A DNA stretch of 64,000 bases, taken from Desulfallas sp. Bu1-1. GTDB taxonomy: Bacteria; Bacillota; Desulfotomaculia; Desulfotomaculales; Desulfallaceae. Location: NCBI RefSeq assembly GCF_015594625.1, contig NZ_JADNRQ010000002.1, positions 186,001-250,000 of the forward strand, given 5' to 3'. This document shows positions 53,992 to 63,233 of the stretch, one piece after another. The stretch's first letter is position 1. Each line of letters starts with the position of its first letter. The translations under genes and the position numbers were made by a program. The notes under the pieces are model-generated. The model saw only the letters and a program-made list of their open reading frames with translations, was not told the origin of the DNA and ran no database searches.

Positions 53992-54107
53992 AAAACCCCT
54001 TAACCCTCCCCCAAGTTGAGATTTAGACAGAAAAAATCTAAATTATATATTTCGAGACCAAAGGTACTATTCCTGCTACTATTTCGGTAATGAACGAAAT
54101 TTTAAAA

Positions 54108-54137
54108 ATAAACCGGGCAAGATTTTACCCGGTTTAT
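54108..54137 (-). terminator. Terminator after nusB
   Basis: Minus strand AAACCGGG pairs with CCCGGTTT across a 10-base loop, followed by ATTTTTAAAATTT. Four bases past the nusB stop. Confidence 0.8.
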
Positions 54138-54140
54138 CCT

Positions 54141-54563
54141 TTAGTCTTTTACATGTTGTTTTTCCTTATGAACCACTGAGCTTAAGATGCCGTTGACAAA
54201 TTTGCTTGATTTTTCACCACCATAGATTTTGGCCAGTTCGACGGCCTCATTGATGGATACGCTGTAGGGTATCTGTTCATCGAAAAGAATTTCAAACAGA
54301 GCCAGCCTGAGAATGTTCCTGTCCACCGCCGCCAGGCGTTCCAATTGCCAATCCCGGCTGAACCCGGCAATAACTTCGTCCAATTCCGGGAGCTTCGACG
54401 TAACTCCTTCAACCAGATACCTGGCAAATTCCATGTCCCGGTCCGCCACAACGAAATTTTCCTGTAAATATTTAAAGGCGGTTTCAACTTCAACTTTTCC
54501 CACGTCAACCTGGAATAAAACCTGCATCGCCGATTCCCTGGCCTGCCTTCTTCCCATAACCAA
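54141..54563 (-). CDS. nusB: Transcription antitermination factor NusB
   Basis: 140-residue all-helical RNA-binding protein for rRNA antitermination with NusE. RQARESAMQVLFQVDVG at the start, DRNILRLALFEILFDEQIPYSVSINEAVELAKIYGGEKSSKFVNGILSS (split 88-136) at the end, both canonical. Last gene of the asp23-amaP-DUF2273-nusB operon. Confidence 0.97.
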   Translation of the reverse strand: MVMGRRQARESAMQVLFQVDVGKVEVETAFKYLQENFVVADRDMEFARYLVEGVTSKLPELDEVIAGFSRDWQLERLAAVDRNILRLALFEILFDEQIPYSVSINEAVELAKIYGGEKSSKFVNGILSSVVHKEKQHVKD

Positions 54564-54566
54564 CCG

Positions 54567-54785
54567 TCACCTTTCCCCGAGAAACCGTAGAATCCTGTCC
54601 TTGATATCCACCCGGTCGTCCAGTTGCTTGCCCACCAGGTACCCCAGGAACACAAAAACAATAATAAACAACGTTTTAAAAAAACCCCAAAAGATAACCG
54701 AAAGGCTAAACAACAGACCTGCCAGTGCACCTAATATCTTGCCCCGGTGGGTAATGATCCATTCCAGGAAAAGGTGATTCTCCAT
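54567..54785 (-). CDS. DUF2273 family small membrane protein
   Basis: 72 residues with two hydrophobic segments (about 13-32 and 36-54) and a charged tail (QLDDRVDIKDRILRFLGER). Start ATG 54785 with GGGAG upstream; GTG 54797 overlaps the ribosome-binding site. DUF2273 proteins travel with Asp23 and AmaP in the envelope-stress cluster. Confidence 0.85.
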   Translation of the reverse strand: MENHLFLEWIITHRGKILGALAGLLFSLSVIFWGFFKTLFIIVFVFLGYLVGKQLDDRVDIKDRILRFLGER

Positions 54786-54800
54786 GTTCCAGGTCACTCC

Positions 54801-55340
54801 CTACTCAACCCTGGTTTTGCGAATAAAGAAACTTTCCACCGCCACCTGTACCTCATTAACGGCGATGCCCACTACGTTATATATTTTATCCTTGACCAGC
54901 CGCTGCATATCTTCCGAGAGCGAGGGAATATTGACGTCCGGCGCGACGATCACTTTCAGGATGATATTAATGCCCTGGGGCAGCGCCTCCACCCTGGCCC
55001 GGGCTTCTTTAACGCCCTCGACGGAAGAAACTGTTTTTTCAGCCAGCGATTCAACGGCCGGTAGGGACACGCGAACCTGCCCCAGGCTCCGCTCATGCAC
55101 AATGGCCTGTTTTCTTTTCGGCCGCTCAACCCTGATTCCCTTCCAGAGCAACCAAATTCCCATGATCACATACACTGCCAGTAAAGCCCAGAGGATTTCC
55201 CTGTTTTCCGGCAAAAACGCTTCCCGCCCCAGTCGCAACAACAGAGCTTGCCAACCCGCCATAAACGCCGCCGCCGCCAGGAAAAGCAGGGTCAGGGTCA
55301 GCGTGTAGATTACTAATATCCCTCGATCAAAGGGCCCCAT
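54801..55340 (-). CDS. amaP: Alkaline shock response membrane anchor protein AmaP
   Basis: 179 residues. Two N-terminal membrane segments (about 8-33 and 48-67), then a cytoplasmic Asp23-like domain (SLGQVRVSLPAVESLAEKTV). In Staphylococcus AmaP anchors Asp23 to the membrane. It is 15 bases after asp23. Confidence 0.88.
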   Translation of the reverse strand: MGPFDRGILVIYTLTLTLLFLAAAAFMAGWQALLLRLGREAFLPENREILWALLAVYVIMGIWLLWKGIRVERPKRKQAIVHERSLGQVRVSLPAVESLAEKTVSSVEGVKEARARVEALPQGINIILKVIVAPDVNIPSLSEDMQRLVKDKIYNVVGIAVNEVQVAVESFFIRKTRVE

Positions 55341-55355
55341 GCATGATCCTCCCGG

Positions 55356-55757
55356 TTATTTTACTCTGTTTTCCTCTTCGTTGTATTCATTGGCGAAGGC
55401 TACCCCCTGCACGTTCACGTTAACCTCCACCACCGTAAGCCCGGTCATTTTCTCAATGGCTTGTTTCACGGAATCCTGAATATTGGCCGCCACTTCCGGA
55501 ATGCGTGACCCAAAATCGACGATCACGAATAAATCCACCGCCGCTTCTTTCTCCCCAACCTCAACCTTGACACCTTTGGAAAGATTTTTGCGCCCCAATT
55601 TTTCGGTAATGCCGCCGACAACTCCGCCGCTCATATCGGCTACGCCAGGCACCCGGGTGGCGGCCAGCCCGGCGATAATACTGACAACTTCCTCCGCTAT
55701 GCGGATAGACCCCAGGCTATTTTTTTCTTCGCGCACAGCACTGTTCTGTTGTTGCAT
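55356..55757 (-). CDS. Asp23/Gls24 family envelope stress response protein
   Basis: 133 residues. LGSIRIAEEVVSIIAGLAATRVPGV (about 15-39) and VDLFVIVDFGSRIPEVAANIQ are the family signatures. It forms membrane-attached assemblies through AmaP. First gene of the operon. Confidence 0.94.
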   Translation of the reverse strand: MQQQNSAVREEKNSLGSIRIAEEVVSIIAGLAATRVPGVADMSGGVVGGITEKLGRKNLSKGVKVEVGEKEAAVDLFVIVDFGSRIPEVAANIQDSVKQAIEKMTGLTVVEVNVNVQGVAFANEYNEEENRVK

Positions 55758-55884
55758 GTTCTTCTCCCCCTCCTCTGCCGGTTTTAGCTATTATACCAAA
55801 GGGGGAAAATTATCGCAATTTATTTGTTAATTCAGTCACTTGCACCTGAGCCTTTAGTTAAATTGATTTCCACGGCATTTCGGG

Positions 55885-55905
55885 GTCAGGCTCCGGGGCT
55901 ATGAC
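55885..55905. repeat. Family A hairpin (short copy)
   Basis: GTCAGGCTCCGGGGCTATGAC, matching the palindromic end of family A (32524-32545). It lies three bases past the accC stop, so it could fold in the 3' end of the accC transcript and may serve as a terminator. Confidence 0.55.
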
Positions 55906-55908
55906 GGG

Positions 55909-57258
55909 CTAAGCGCCGGGCAAAATCCTTCTTTGAATGAAATTGGTATAAAATTCGCCGCGGCGGAAAAATGCGTTGCGCAGGATCCGCCGGTGAAAAG
56001 GAATGGTGGTTTTAACCCCTTCAATTTCAAACTCATCCAGCGCGCGCTGCATTCTGGCCAGGGCTTCTTTCCGGTCCCGTCCCCAGGTAATGAGCTTGCC
56101 GAGCATGGAGTCGTAGTGCGAAGGCACCTCCCAACCGGAGTACACGGCGCTGTCCAGGCGCACCCCCATCCCTCCGGGAGGCTGAAAGCGGGTAATTTTA
56201 CCCGGACAGGGCATAAAGTTGCGGTCCGGGTCCTCTGCGTTGATCCTGCACTCGATGGCCCAACCGGAAAACTTGATGTCCTCCTGCCCGTAACCAAGCT
56301 CCTGACCGGCGGCGATGCGGATTTGTTCCTTCACCAGGTCGATGCCGGTAACCAGTTCGGTTACCGGGTGTTCCACCTGGATCCGGGTGTTCATCTCGAT
56401 AAAGTAAAAATTGCCGTGTTTATCCAGTAAAAATTCCACCGTGCCCGCGTTGCGGTAGTTCACCGCCCGCGCCGCCTTTATCGCCGCCTCGCCCAGGCGC
56501 GCGCGCAGCGTCTCGTCCACGGCCACGGACGGCGATTCCTCGATGATTTTCTGGTTGCGCCGCTGGATTGAACAATCCCTTTCGCCCAGGTGCACGATAT
56601 TACCGTAATTATCCGCCAGGATCTGAATTTCAATGTGCCGGGGCTCTTCCACGTATTTTTCCAGGTAAACGTCCCCGTTGCCGAAAGCCGCCGCGGCTTC
56701 GGAACGGGCGGTTAAAACGCCCTTAACCACTTCTTCCTCGCAGTGGGCGACTCTCATCCCCTTGCCGCCCCCGCCATAAGACGCTTTAATCAACACGGGA
56801 TAACCGATCTTTTCCGCCACTTGCAGCGCATGCCCGGCATCACCGATAGACCCGTGGGACCCGGGAACCAGGGGTACCCCGGCATCCTGCATGGTTTTCC
56901 TGGCCTGCACCTTGTTGCCCATCAGGCGAATGGCTTCCGCCGGGGGACCGATAAAACTGATGCTGTTGGCGGCGCACATCTCGGCAAACCTTTCGTTCTC
57001 CGCCAAAAAGCCGTACCCCGGGTGAACGGCGTCCACGCCGGTAACCAGGGCGGCGCTGACGATGTTGGCTATATTCAGGTAACTGCGCCCGGGGGGCGGC
57101 GGCCCGATGCAAACCGCCTCGTCGGCCATGCGCACGTGCAGGCCGTCCCGGTCGGCTTCCGAGTATACCGCTACACTCCTGATGTTCATTTCCCGGCAGG
57201 CTCTGATGATGCGCACGGCAATTTCGCCACGATTGGCAATTAATATTTTATTAAACAT
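55909..57258 (-). CDS. accC: Biotin carboxylase subunit
   Basis: 449 residues, ATP-grasp enzyme that carboxylates biotin on Acc[17 protein letters not shown] at the N-terminus, ATP loop [30 protein letters not shown], and [13 protein letters not shown] with the catalytic residues. Start ATG 57258 after AGGTGATGACATCC. It is 12 bases after the fusion gene. No accA/accD is nearby, so with the carboxyltransferase domain next door it most likely forms pyruvate carboxylase or oxaloacetate decarboxylase-like activity, and possibly also serves acetyl-CoA carboxylase. Confidence 0.95.
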   Translation of the reverse strand: MFNKILIANRGEIAVRIIRACREMNIRSVAVYSEADRDGLHVRMADEAVCIGPPPPGRSYLNIANIVSAALVTGVDAVHPGYGFLAENERFAEMCAANSISFIGPPAEAIRLMGNKVQARKTMQDAGVPLVPGSHGSIGDAGHALQVAEKIGYPVLIKASYGGGGKGMRVAHCEEEVVKGVLTARSEAAAAFGNGDVYLEKYVEEPRHIEIQILADNYGNIVHLGERDCSIQRRNQKIIEESPSVAVDETLRARLGEAAIKAARAVNYRNAGTVEFLLDKHGNFYFIEMNTRIQVEHPVTELVTGIDLVKEQIRIAAGQELGYGQEDIKFSGWAIECRINAEDPDRNFMPCPGKITRFQPPGGMGVRLDSAVYSGWEVPSHYDSMLGKLITWGRDRKEALARMQRALDEFEIEGVKTTIPFHRRILRNAFFRRGEFYTNFIQRRILPGA

Positions 57259-57270
57259 GGATGTCATCAC

Positions 57271-57735
57271 CTAATCTTCTTTGATTACAATGAGCGGCTG
57301 GCCATATTCCACCGGCTGGGCGTTTTCCACCAAAATCTCGACCACCGTGCCGGAAACTTCCGCTTCAATTTCATTCATCAGCTTCATGGCCTCGATAATG
57401 CATAATGTTTGCCCTTTTTCCACCCTGCTCCCCACTTCCACGAAAGGCGCGGCCTCGGGCGCAGGTGCCCGGTAAAATGTTCCCACCATGGGCGACTTGA
57501 CCACAAAACCGCCCGTCAAGTCACCGGTTTTGGAAGGCTCCGCGGCGGGCTGGGCCGGTGTATCCGCCCGCTCCGGCACGGCAACGGGTTCGTGCTCGTC
57601 ACCGGACGGCGCCTCGTATCCCGCCGCTCCCGCTTTTTTAATGGCCAGTTTAAAATCATTGTTTTTCAGGGAAAACTCGGTGATTTCAGTTTGGTTGATT
57701 AAATTAACCAGTTCCTTGATTTGTTGGAAATTCAT
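57271..57735 (-). other. accB: Internal start giving free AccB (biotin carboxyl carrier protein)
   Basis: Inside the fusion gene, GAGGAGGATATCAAT precedes an ATG at 57735 that opens the exact 154-residue length and N-terminus ([15 protein letters not shown]) of stand-alone AccB. A complete ribosome-binding site inside a coding frame is unlikely by chance and suggests either a dual product (fusion plus free AccB) or a recent loss of the stop codon of the upstream gene. Confidence 0.65.
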
Positions 57736-59136
57736 ATTGATATCCTCCTCAACTCCGGCAAACTGCCGGTAATCCCCCGGTTTCGGTCCGGTTCCCGCAT
57801 TTTGCCCGGATTTACGTTCCTCCAGGAATTTTCGAGTTACCTGCGGAAAAACAGCATAAGAAATTATATCATCTTCCGACCGGGCCAAATCCTTGATCTC
57901 GTTGCGGGCTTTGGCCAGCCGCGGCTCCAGCAGGTCGGCGGGACGGCAGGTGATGGGGGCCTTGTCGCCAAGGATGCGCCGGGCGATTTCCGGGTCCACC
58001 GGCGCCGGTGGTTTGCCGTAAAGCCCCTGGACATAAGCCTTGACCTCGCCCGGTACCAGTTTGTACCGTTCACCCGTCAGCACATTGAGTACGGCCTGGG
58101 TACCCACAATCTGGCTGGTGGGCGTAACCAGTGGGGGGTATCCCAGTTCCTCGCGTACCCGGGGAATTTCCTCCAACACCCGGGGCAACAAATGCGCGGA
58201 TTTTTGTTCTTCGAGCTGGGTAACCAGGTTTGTGATCATGCCACCCGGCACCTGGTGCTCAAATACCCGCATATCGTTAATGCGCGTCACGCCGCGCTCC
58301 TGGCGGTTTTCCCTGCGCAGGCGCTCAAAGTATTCCGCGATTTCAAACAGCAGGCCCAGGTCGAGGCCGGTATCGTGCGGCGTGCCCTGCAGCGCCCGGA
58401 CCACCGTTTCCACCGGTGGCTGGGAAGCCCCAAAAGCCAGGGGCACCGATGCGGTGTCGATTACGTCGACCCCGGCCTCCACTGCCTTGATATACGTGGC
58501 CAGGGCCAGCCCACCTATGTAGTGGCTGTGCAACTGTACCGGCAGCCCGGGATTTTCTTTCAGCTTTTTGATCAAATCGTAGGCTTGGTAGGGAGTGAGT
58601 AATCCGGCCATATCCTTGACGCAAATCGAATCGGCTCCCATTTCCGCCAGCCTTTCAGCGGTTTCCAGGTAATGTTCGGTGGTATGGACGGGGCTGATTG
58701 TGTACACCACCGAGGCTTGCACATGGGCGCCCGCCCTTTTACCGGCCCGGATGGCGGTTTCCATGTTGCGGATATCGTTGAGGGCGTCAAAAATTCGGAT
58801 AATATCGATCCCGTTTTCCACCATCTTAAATACAAACGCCTCTACCACATCATCCGGGTAATGCTGGTAGCCGACCAGGGATTGCCCGCGCAGCAGCATT
58901 TGCAGCGGCGTCCTCTTGATCAATCTTTTTAACGCCCGCAGCCTTTCCCACGGGTCCTCGCCCAAATAACGCAGGCACACGTCAAACGTGGCGCCGCCCC
59001 AAACCTCCAGTGAATGGTAACCCACCGCATCCAGTTTTTCCACCACCGGCAGCATATCCCCGGTGCGCATTCTGGTAGCCCATAAACTTTGGTGACCATC
59101 CCGCAGTGTGGTATCGGTAATTCGCACGCCAGCCAT
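57271..59136 (-). CDS. Carboxyltransferase (PycB/OadA type) fused to full-length biotin carboxyl carrier protein (AccB)
   Basis: 621 residues from ATG 59136 (GGGAGGGAG before). Carboxyltransferase TIM barrel about 1-300 ([41 protein letters not shown]-type [10 protein letters not shown]), conserved tail domain to about 450, then a complete AccB from residue 468: helical N-terminus [20 protein letters not shown], Pro/Ala linker, and biotinyl domain ending with [10 protein letters not shown] (biotin Lys in AMKLM). PycB/OadA normally carries only a C-terminal biotinyl domain. Here the whole AccB including its N-terminal domain is joined in frame. Upstream of pyruvate carboxylase partner accC. 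Confidence 0.92.
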   Translation of the reverse strand: MAGVRITDTTLRDGHQSLWATRMRTGDMLPVVEKLDAVGYHSLEVWGGATFDVCLRYLGEDPWERLRALKRLIKRTPLQMLLRGQSLVGYQHYPDDVVEAFVFKMVENGIDIIRIFDALNDIRNMETAIRAGKRAGAHVQASVVYTISPVHTTEHYLETAERLAEMGADSICVKDMAGLLTPYQAYDLIKKLKENPGLPVQLHSHYIGGLALATYIKAVEAGVDVIDTASVPLAFGASQPPVETVVRALQGTPHDTGLDLGLLFEIAEYFERLRRENRQERGVTRINDMRVFEHQVPGGMITNLVTQLEEQKSAHLLPRVLEEIPRVREELGYPPLVTPTSQIVGTQAVLNVLTGERYKLVPGEVKAYVQGLYGKPPAPVDPEIARRILGDKAPITCRPADLLEPRLAKARNEIKDLARSEDDIISYAVFPQVTRKFLEERKSGQNAGTGPKPGDYRQFAGVEEDINMNFQQIKELVNLINQTEITEFSLKNNDFKLAIKKAGAAGYEAPSGDEHEPVAVPERADTPAQPAAEPSKTGDLTGGFVVKSPMVGTFYRAPAPEAAPFVEVGSRVEKGQTLCIIEAMKLMNEIEAEVSGTVVEILVENAQPVEYGQPLIVIKED

Positions 59137-59151
59137 AATTTCTCTCCCTCC

Positions 59152-59185
59152 CAAAAAAAGAAAGGTTGTTAACAGTCAACAACCT
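59152..59185 (-). terminator. Leader terminator/attenuator before the carboxyltransferase-AccB gene
   Basis: Minus strand AGGTTGTT, seven-base loop, AACAACCT then TTCTTTTTTT, ending at the GGGAGGGAG ribosome-binding site, only 16 bases before the start codon. It could end spoIIIA transcription or act as an attenuator for accBC. Confidence 0.65.
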
Positions 59186-59244
59186 GATTCAACACAAATT
59201 CAATTATATATATTTTATTCTAAAATTAAATAGATTTTATAGAA

Positions 59245-59280
59245 GTATACAATATATCGTTAAATAACACTGTATACAGT
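59245..59280. promoter_or_regulatory. Paired GTATAC palindromes in the accBC leader region
   Basis: GTATAC at 59245-59250 and a 12-base perfect palindrome ACTGTATACAGT at 59269-59280, in a very AT-rich block upstream of the fusion gene. Palindromes with a central GTATAC-like core resemble GntR/FadR-type operators. A regulator cannot be named. Confidence 0.45.
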
Positions 59281-59341
59281 ACTAGATATACTTCTTCTTT
59301 TTCACTCCAGGGAAGGCTCTTGTGTACAAGATACTCTAATC

Positions 59342-59471
59342 TATTGGGCGCTCCGTGGTTTCACTCCGTTCGTTTCGCAATTTACTTTTCTGGCAGAAGA
59401 TGCTATCAGGTTAAACGCTTGCAATTCAGCACCCGGCCGCCACACTCAAGTGATGGGCTTCGGGCTATGAC
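59342..59471. repeat. Dispersed repeat, family A, copy 3
   Basis: TATTGGGCGCTCCG, TTCGTTTCGCAATTTACTTTTCTGGC, AACGCTTGCA and a final hairpin (GTGATGGGCTT / CGGGCTATGAC), in the same order as 32405-32545. It begins just past the spoIIIAH stop in transcript direction and occupies most of the 344-base gap before the fusion gene. Confidence 0.7.
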
Positions 59472-59480
59472 AAACACCTC

Positions 59481-60107
59481 TTAGAAGTCCTTGGTAATGA
59501 TAATCACGTTGTTCTCCGCCACGCCGGTGCTTTTGGACACCAGTTCGGCTATGGCATCGTTTTCGGCATCCGCCGTCATTTTCTCCCCGGGTTGAACAAC
59601 AACGGTGACGCTTTCATTGTCCAGGAACACCGCCGCATCCTGAAATCCCCTGGCTCTGATTAAGTTTTCCAGCTCCATTTCCTTGGAGATATTGTTACTG
59701 ATGCGCAAAAATTGTTCATGGGCCATTTTACGGGTATCTTCGTCGGTTGACGAAGACGCCATCACCTCGCGCAACAGTTCCACCTGCATGCCCCTGGCCC
59801 GTTCCCGGTCCATGCGGTATTCTTCAAAATAAGCCGCTTCGCCGGAACCGGTCTCCCGGGCGCCGTCCGTCAATTCGGGCGCGTCGCCGGCCGGCCGTTG
59901 TTCCACAGGAACACCACCGCCGATGGATTTGCCGCTTTCCTGGTCCGGCTCGCTTACCGTAACACTGGCGGGCGCGACCTGTTTCTGCTCCCTGCCCAAC
60001 AGCCGTTCCGTCAAGCCGCCGAATCCCACAACACAGCAGCCCAACCCCAGCACCACAAGCAAAATAAGCATTATTCCCTTACGGTTGAGTTTAATTACTT
60101 TAATCAA
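59481..60107 (-). CDS. spoIIIAH: Stage III sporulation protein AH
   Basis: 208 residues. Membrane segment about 14-32, then a mother-cell-side domain that binds forespore SpoIIQ (YscJ/EscJ-like ring-building fold, KMAHEQFLRISNNISKEMELENLI). I start at TTG 60107 (AAGAGG eight bases before). Overlaps spoIIIAG by eight bases. Confidence 0.92.
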   Translation of the reverse strand: MIKVIKLNRKGIMLILLVVLGLGCCVVGFGGLTERLLGREQKQVAPASVTVSEPDQESGKSIGGGVPVEQRPAGDAPELTDGARETGSGEAAYFEEYRMDRERARGMQVELLREVMASSSTDEDTRKMAHEQFLRISNNISKEMELENLIRARGFQDAAVFLDNESVTVVVQPGEKMTADAENDAIAELVSKSTGVAENNVIIITKDF

Positions 60108-60726
60108 CTGAACCACCTCTTTTCATGGGTAAAACAATAACCTTATGCGGTTCCACGCCCAGCGCCACCTGCACCGCCCGGAACAGGCCTGCCTTGACCT
60201 GCGGTGACCGGGCTCCTTCGGCCACCACCAGCACACCGGCCACCTCGGGCGCCATTTCCCGTTCCAGCACCGGGCCTTCCATTCCCTGGTTGTTTCTGCT
60301 CAGCACCACCGTTTTGGAATCGGTGTTCTCGGTTATTTGCCTGGACCCGCCACTCTGGTCCTTTTCCTCGGTGGTCTTGAGCCCGGAGGTGGTATTAATG
60401 GCGTAATTATTGTACGTTGATGAGGCCAGGTGCACCGAAACCTCAACCCTCCCGGCCCCTGCCACGCTTTCCAGCATCTGGCGCAATTCCGCGGCCAGTT
60501 CCTTCTCCTCCCTGGTCATTACCGAGGGGAAATCAGCTTCACTGGTTTGATTATGATTACCCCTTTCAATAACCTTGTTGCCGGCAGCCTGCTCTTTTTC
60601 GCTCCCGGAATTTACGGTATCACTGCCGCAACTGCCCACTACCATCAACATAATACCCAGCATCAATAATAGCAGCAATACCCAAAACTGCTTGTTCCTG
60701 GGATTGAATAAATCAGCTTTGTCCAT
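60100..60726 (-). CDS. spoIIIAG: Stage III sporulation protein AG
   Basis: 208 residues, N-terminal membrane segment (about 15-35), then a ring-forming domain with AELRQMLESVAGAGRVEV and VLVVAEGARSPQVKAGLFRAVQVALGVEPHKVIVLPM (split in the last 60 residues). It forms a ring in the mother cell membrane of the feeding-tube channel. Start ATG 60726 (GGGAGGTGATTAC). Confidence 0.94.
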   Translation of the reverse strand: MDKADLFNPRNKQFWVLLLLLMLGIMLMVVGSCGSDTVNSGSEKEQAAGNKVIERGNHNQTSEADFPSVMTREEKELAAELRQMLESVAGAGRVEVSVHLASSTYNNYAINTTSGLKTTEEKDQSGGSRQITENTDSKTVVLSRNNQGMEGPVLEREMAPEVAGVLVVAEGARSPQVKAGLFRAVQVALGVEPHKVIVLPMKRGGSVD

Positions 60727-60730
60727 GTAA

Positions 60731-61381
60731 TCACCTCCCACTGGATTCCCGGAATTCGTACTTTACCTGCCCGGGCTGCAAATTGTAGAATTCGGCTACC
60801 ACCCTGGTCACCTCAAGCGCCGCCTTTTTTTCCTCCGGCCCGGGCATAGCGGCGTTACCGGTATCCCGGGTTGTTTCATTGCGGTCGACATCAATCATTA
60901 CCGGTTCCACGTCTACCGGCCGCTCTGTTTTGCCCGCCCCGCCCAAGTACTTGTCACCGGTTGTACTAAAGATAATGGTTATTTCCCGGATCTCATTCAT
61001 CTCACCCCCGGTGCTTACCACGGCGTCCACCGCGTGCACTTTTGAATTTAACCTGGCCAGTGAAAGCACTTGCCCGGCAATACCCTCCCTGTATTTTTGC
61101 GCCGCCTCGTCCCGGTTCAATTCCGACAGTTGTTTTCCCGCCGCCATAATTTCATCCAGCGGGGGGGCGCCCGCATCCGACATGGTAATACTGGGCACGT
61201 CCCGCATCAACTCACTGTGCACGGCATTGGCGGCGGTTTGCAGCACCGCCAGGATGACCAGCAAGCCCATGACCATTTTCACGTACCGGCGCATGTCCCC
61301 CCGGGGAAGGAGCATTTCGATAAACACCGCCAGCACCACAATTACCACGATGGTTTGCACCAGCTCGCGGATTATGCCCAT
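60731..61381 (-). CDS. spoIIIAF: Stage III sporulation protein AF
   Basis: 216 residues from ATG 61381. Two N-terminal membrane segments (about 6-24 and 36-52) and a soluble domain with FSTTGDKYLGGAGKTE near the middle. Component of the SpoIIIA-SpoIIQ complex; four bases before spoIIIAG. Confidence 0.92.
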   Translation of the reverse strand: MGIIRELVQTIVVIVVLAVFIEMLLPRGDMRRYVKMVMGLLVILAVLQTAANAVHSELMRDVPSITMSDAGAPPLDEIMAAGKQLSELNRDEAAQKYREGIAGQVLSLARLNSKVHAVDAVVSTGGEMNEIREITIIFSTTGDKYLGGAGKTERPVDVEPVMIDVDRNETTRDTGNAAMPGPEEKKAALEVTRVVAEFYNLQPGQVKYEFRESSGR

Positions 61382-61396
61382 TAAAACAACCCCCAA

Positions 61397-62575
61397 TTAA
61401 TGCAGCATCACCGTAATGTTGCCCAGCCCCACCACGATGGCCAGGGCGAAGAAAAACAGCAGCCCCACCGTAGCCACGGCGGCGAAAACGGTAATTAAGC
61501 CATTGCCCAGACCGTTCAGGCAATCGCTGATCTTTTCCTCCCCCACGGGCTGGATAACCGCGCCGGCCAGCTTGTAAATAAAGGCGATGGTAATAATCTT
61601 TACCAGGGGGATCACCAGGATCATCACAATGATTAAAACACCCGCAATGCCCACCGCGTTTTTCATCAGCAAGGACGAGCGGATGACCGCTTCCAGGGCG
61701 TCGCTGAACACCCCGCCCACAACGGGAATAAAGGTGTCCGTGGCAAACTTGGCGGTACGAAAAGTTACGCTGTCGCCTACCGCCCCGGCCACGCCCTGGA
61801 TGGCCATCACTCCGAGAAAAATCGTACTGAGCAGGCCCATTATGCCCATTGCGGCTCCCTTGAACAGCCCGGCCAGCCTGGACACCTGGAAGTGCTTGGA
61901 CAGGCCGCTGACAATTTCCAAAACAGCCGCCAAAAAAATCAGGGGTAGAACAATGTTCTTAATCACCGTACCGAACGCGGTGATGGTAATAAAAATCAGG
62001 GGGTGAAAAATCGCCGCCGAGGCAATTCCCCCCACTGCCACCAGCAGCGTTAACAACAGCGGCAGCAGCGCCTGCATAAAGGTGACCATTTTGTCCACCA
62101 CCTCACGTCCCATCTGGATGGCGAAACCAAAGGAGCCGACGGCTATAGTGACAAGCACGAGATAAGCCACCATGTGGGTCAGCTGCCCGGTGGTGCTTTT
62201 TTCAAAGGCGCCGGTTAAATTTTGCAACACCGCGCAGATTACGGCCAGCACCACCAGTTTCCCCAGCAAAGCGGAATTGGCCACCACCTCGCGGAAGATA
62301 TAACTGATGCTTTGATTGAATATCTCCGTTGGTTTTAAAGATATACTTCCGCTGGCCAACCCCGTAACCAGGGCGCGGAAATCGGTTTCCGGCAGGGCGC
62401 TTTTCAATTCATTGTCCATCTTGTTGACAAACTGCTGAATCTCGCCCATATCCAGCTTATTCAAACGCTCGTCCAGCTCATTTCCGGCATCAGGCGTAGC
62501 CCAGGCCGCTACAGGAGAAGTGGCGATAAAATTAAAAAAGATCAGCAACATAAACGCAAATTTTCTCAGGTTCAT
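61397..62575 (-). CDS. spoIIIAE: Stage III sporulation protein AE
   Basis: 392-residue secreted-signal-bearing polytopic membrane protein (signal about 1-26, then seven or so segments). NSALLGKLVVLAVICAVLQNLTGAFEKS and GGVFSDALEAVIRSSLLMKNAVG (split) are recognisable. Probably the export-gate-like part of the SpoIIIA channel. Confidence 0.94.
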   Translation of the reverse strand: MNLRKFAFMLLIFFNFIATSPVAAWATPDAGNELDERLNKLDMGEIQQFVNKMDNELKSALPETDFRALVTGLASGSISLKPTEIFNQSISYIFREVVANSALLGKLVVLAVICAVLQNLTGAFEKSTTGQLTHMVAYLVLVTIAVGSFGFAIQMGREVVDKMVTFMQALLPLLLTLLVAVGGIASAAIFHPLIFITITAFGTVIKNIVLPLIFLAAVLEIVSGLSKHFQVSRLAGLFKGAAMGIMGLLSTIFLGVMAIQGVAGAVGDSVTFRTAKFATDTFIPVVGGVFSDALEAVIRSSLLMKNAVGIAGVLIIVMILVIPLVKIITIAFIYKLAGAVIQPVGEEKISDCLNGLGNGLITVFAAVATVGLLFFFALAIVVGLGNITVMLH

Positions 62576-62581
62576 CCCCCC

Positions 62582-62971
62582 TTACGGTATCAACCGCAAT
62601 AGCGCCTGCAACACCGCCACCACGATCGGCAACGCCAGCATAAGCACCATGACCTTGGCCGCCAGTTCCACTTTTACCGCAATGGCTCCCTGTTCCGCAT
62701 CCCGGCAGATCTGAGCGATAAAATCGGCTATGTACGCAATTCCGATGATTTTCAGCAGCGTGCCCAGGTAGATGGAGCTGATGTCGGCCCGTTCCGACAA
62801 TTGCCGTAAAATGTCAATAATCGCGCCGATCCTGCCGATAACCAGCAGGAAGATGATGACGCCGACCGCAATGCCCAGCAACATGGCCATGGGCGGTTTC
62901 TTGTACTTGAGCACGACGGCCAGTACCGCCCCGACCAGGGCGATGCTGGTCACCTGAAAGATAAACTCCAT
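62582..62971 (-). CDS. spoIIIAD: Stage III sporulation protein AD
   Basis: 129 residues, about four membrane segments. FQVTSIALVGAVLAVVLKYKKPPMAMLLGIAVG at the N-terminus and IAYIADFIAQICRDAEQGAIAVKVELAAKVMVLMLALPI (split) are conserved in the family. Six bases before spoIIIAE. Confidence 0.94.
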   Translation of the reverse strand: MEFIFQVTSIALVGAVLAVVLKYKKPPMAMLLGIAVGVIIFLLVIGRIGAIIDILRQLSERADISSIYLGTLLKIIGIAYIADFIAQICRDAEQGAIAVKVELAAKVMVLMLALPIVVAVLQALLRLIP

Positions 62972-62982
62972 GCCACCACCGC

Positions 62983-63186
62983 CTAAAACAGTTTGAAGAC
63001 CGATCTAACCTCGTCAAAAAGGGTGCCCAGCATCTGAATCACCATGATCAGCACCACTGCAATGCCGGTTAAAGTAACCGCAAAACCGTAATCCTCCTTG
63101 CCTGAATTTTTCAACACCATGTGGGCGACGGCCACCAGAATGCCGATTCCGGCAATTTTAAAGATTAAATCGATGTTGGCACCCAT
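62983..63186 (-). CDS. spoIIIAC: Stage III sporulation protein AC
   Basis: 67 residues, two membrane segments; MGANIDLIFKIAGIGILVAV at the start and GFAVTLTGIAVVLIMVIQML near the end. Start ATG 63186 with GGAGGAG six bases before; the upstream frame extension is not part of the gene. Confidence 0.93.
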   Translation of the reverse strand: MGANIDLIFKIAGIGILVAVAHMVLKNSGKEDYGFAVTLTGIAVVLIMVIQMLGTLFDEVRSVFKLF

Positions 63187-63233
63187 AAGTTCTCCTCCTT
63201 TTATAATGCAAGCTAGCATCAAGTTAACTCTCG

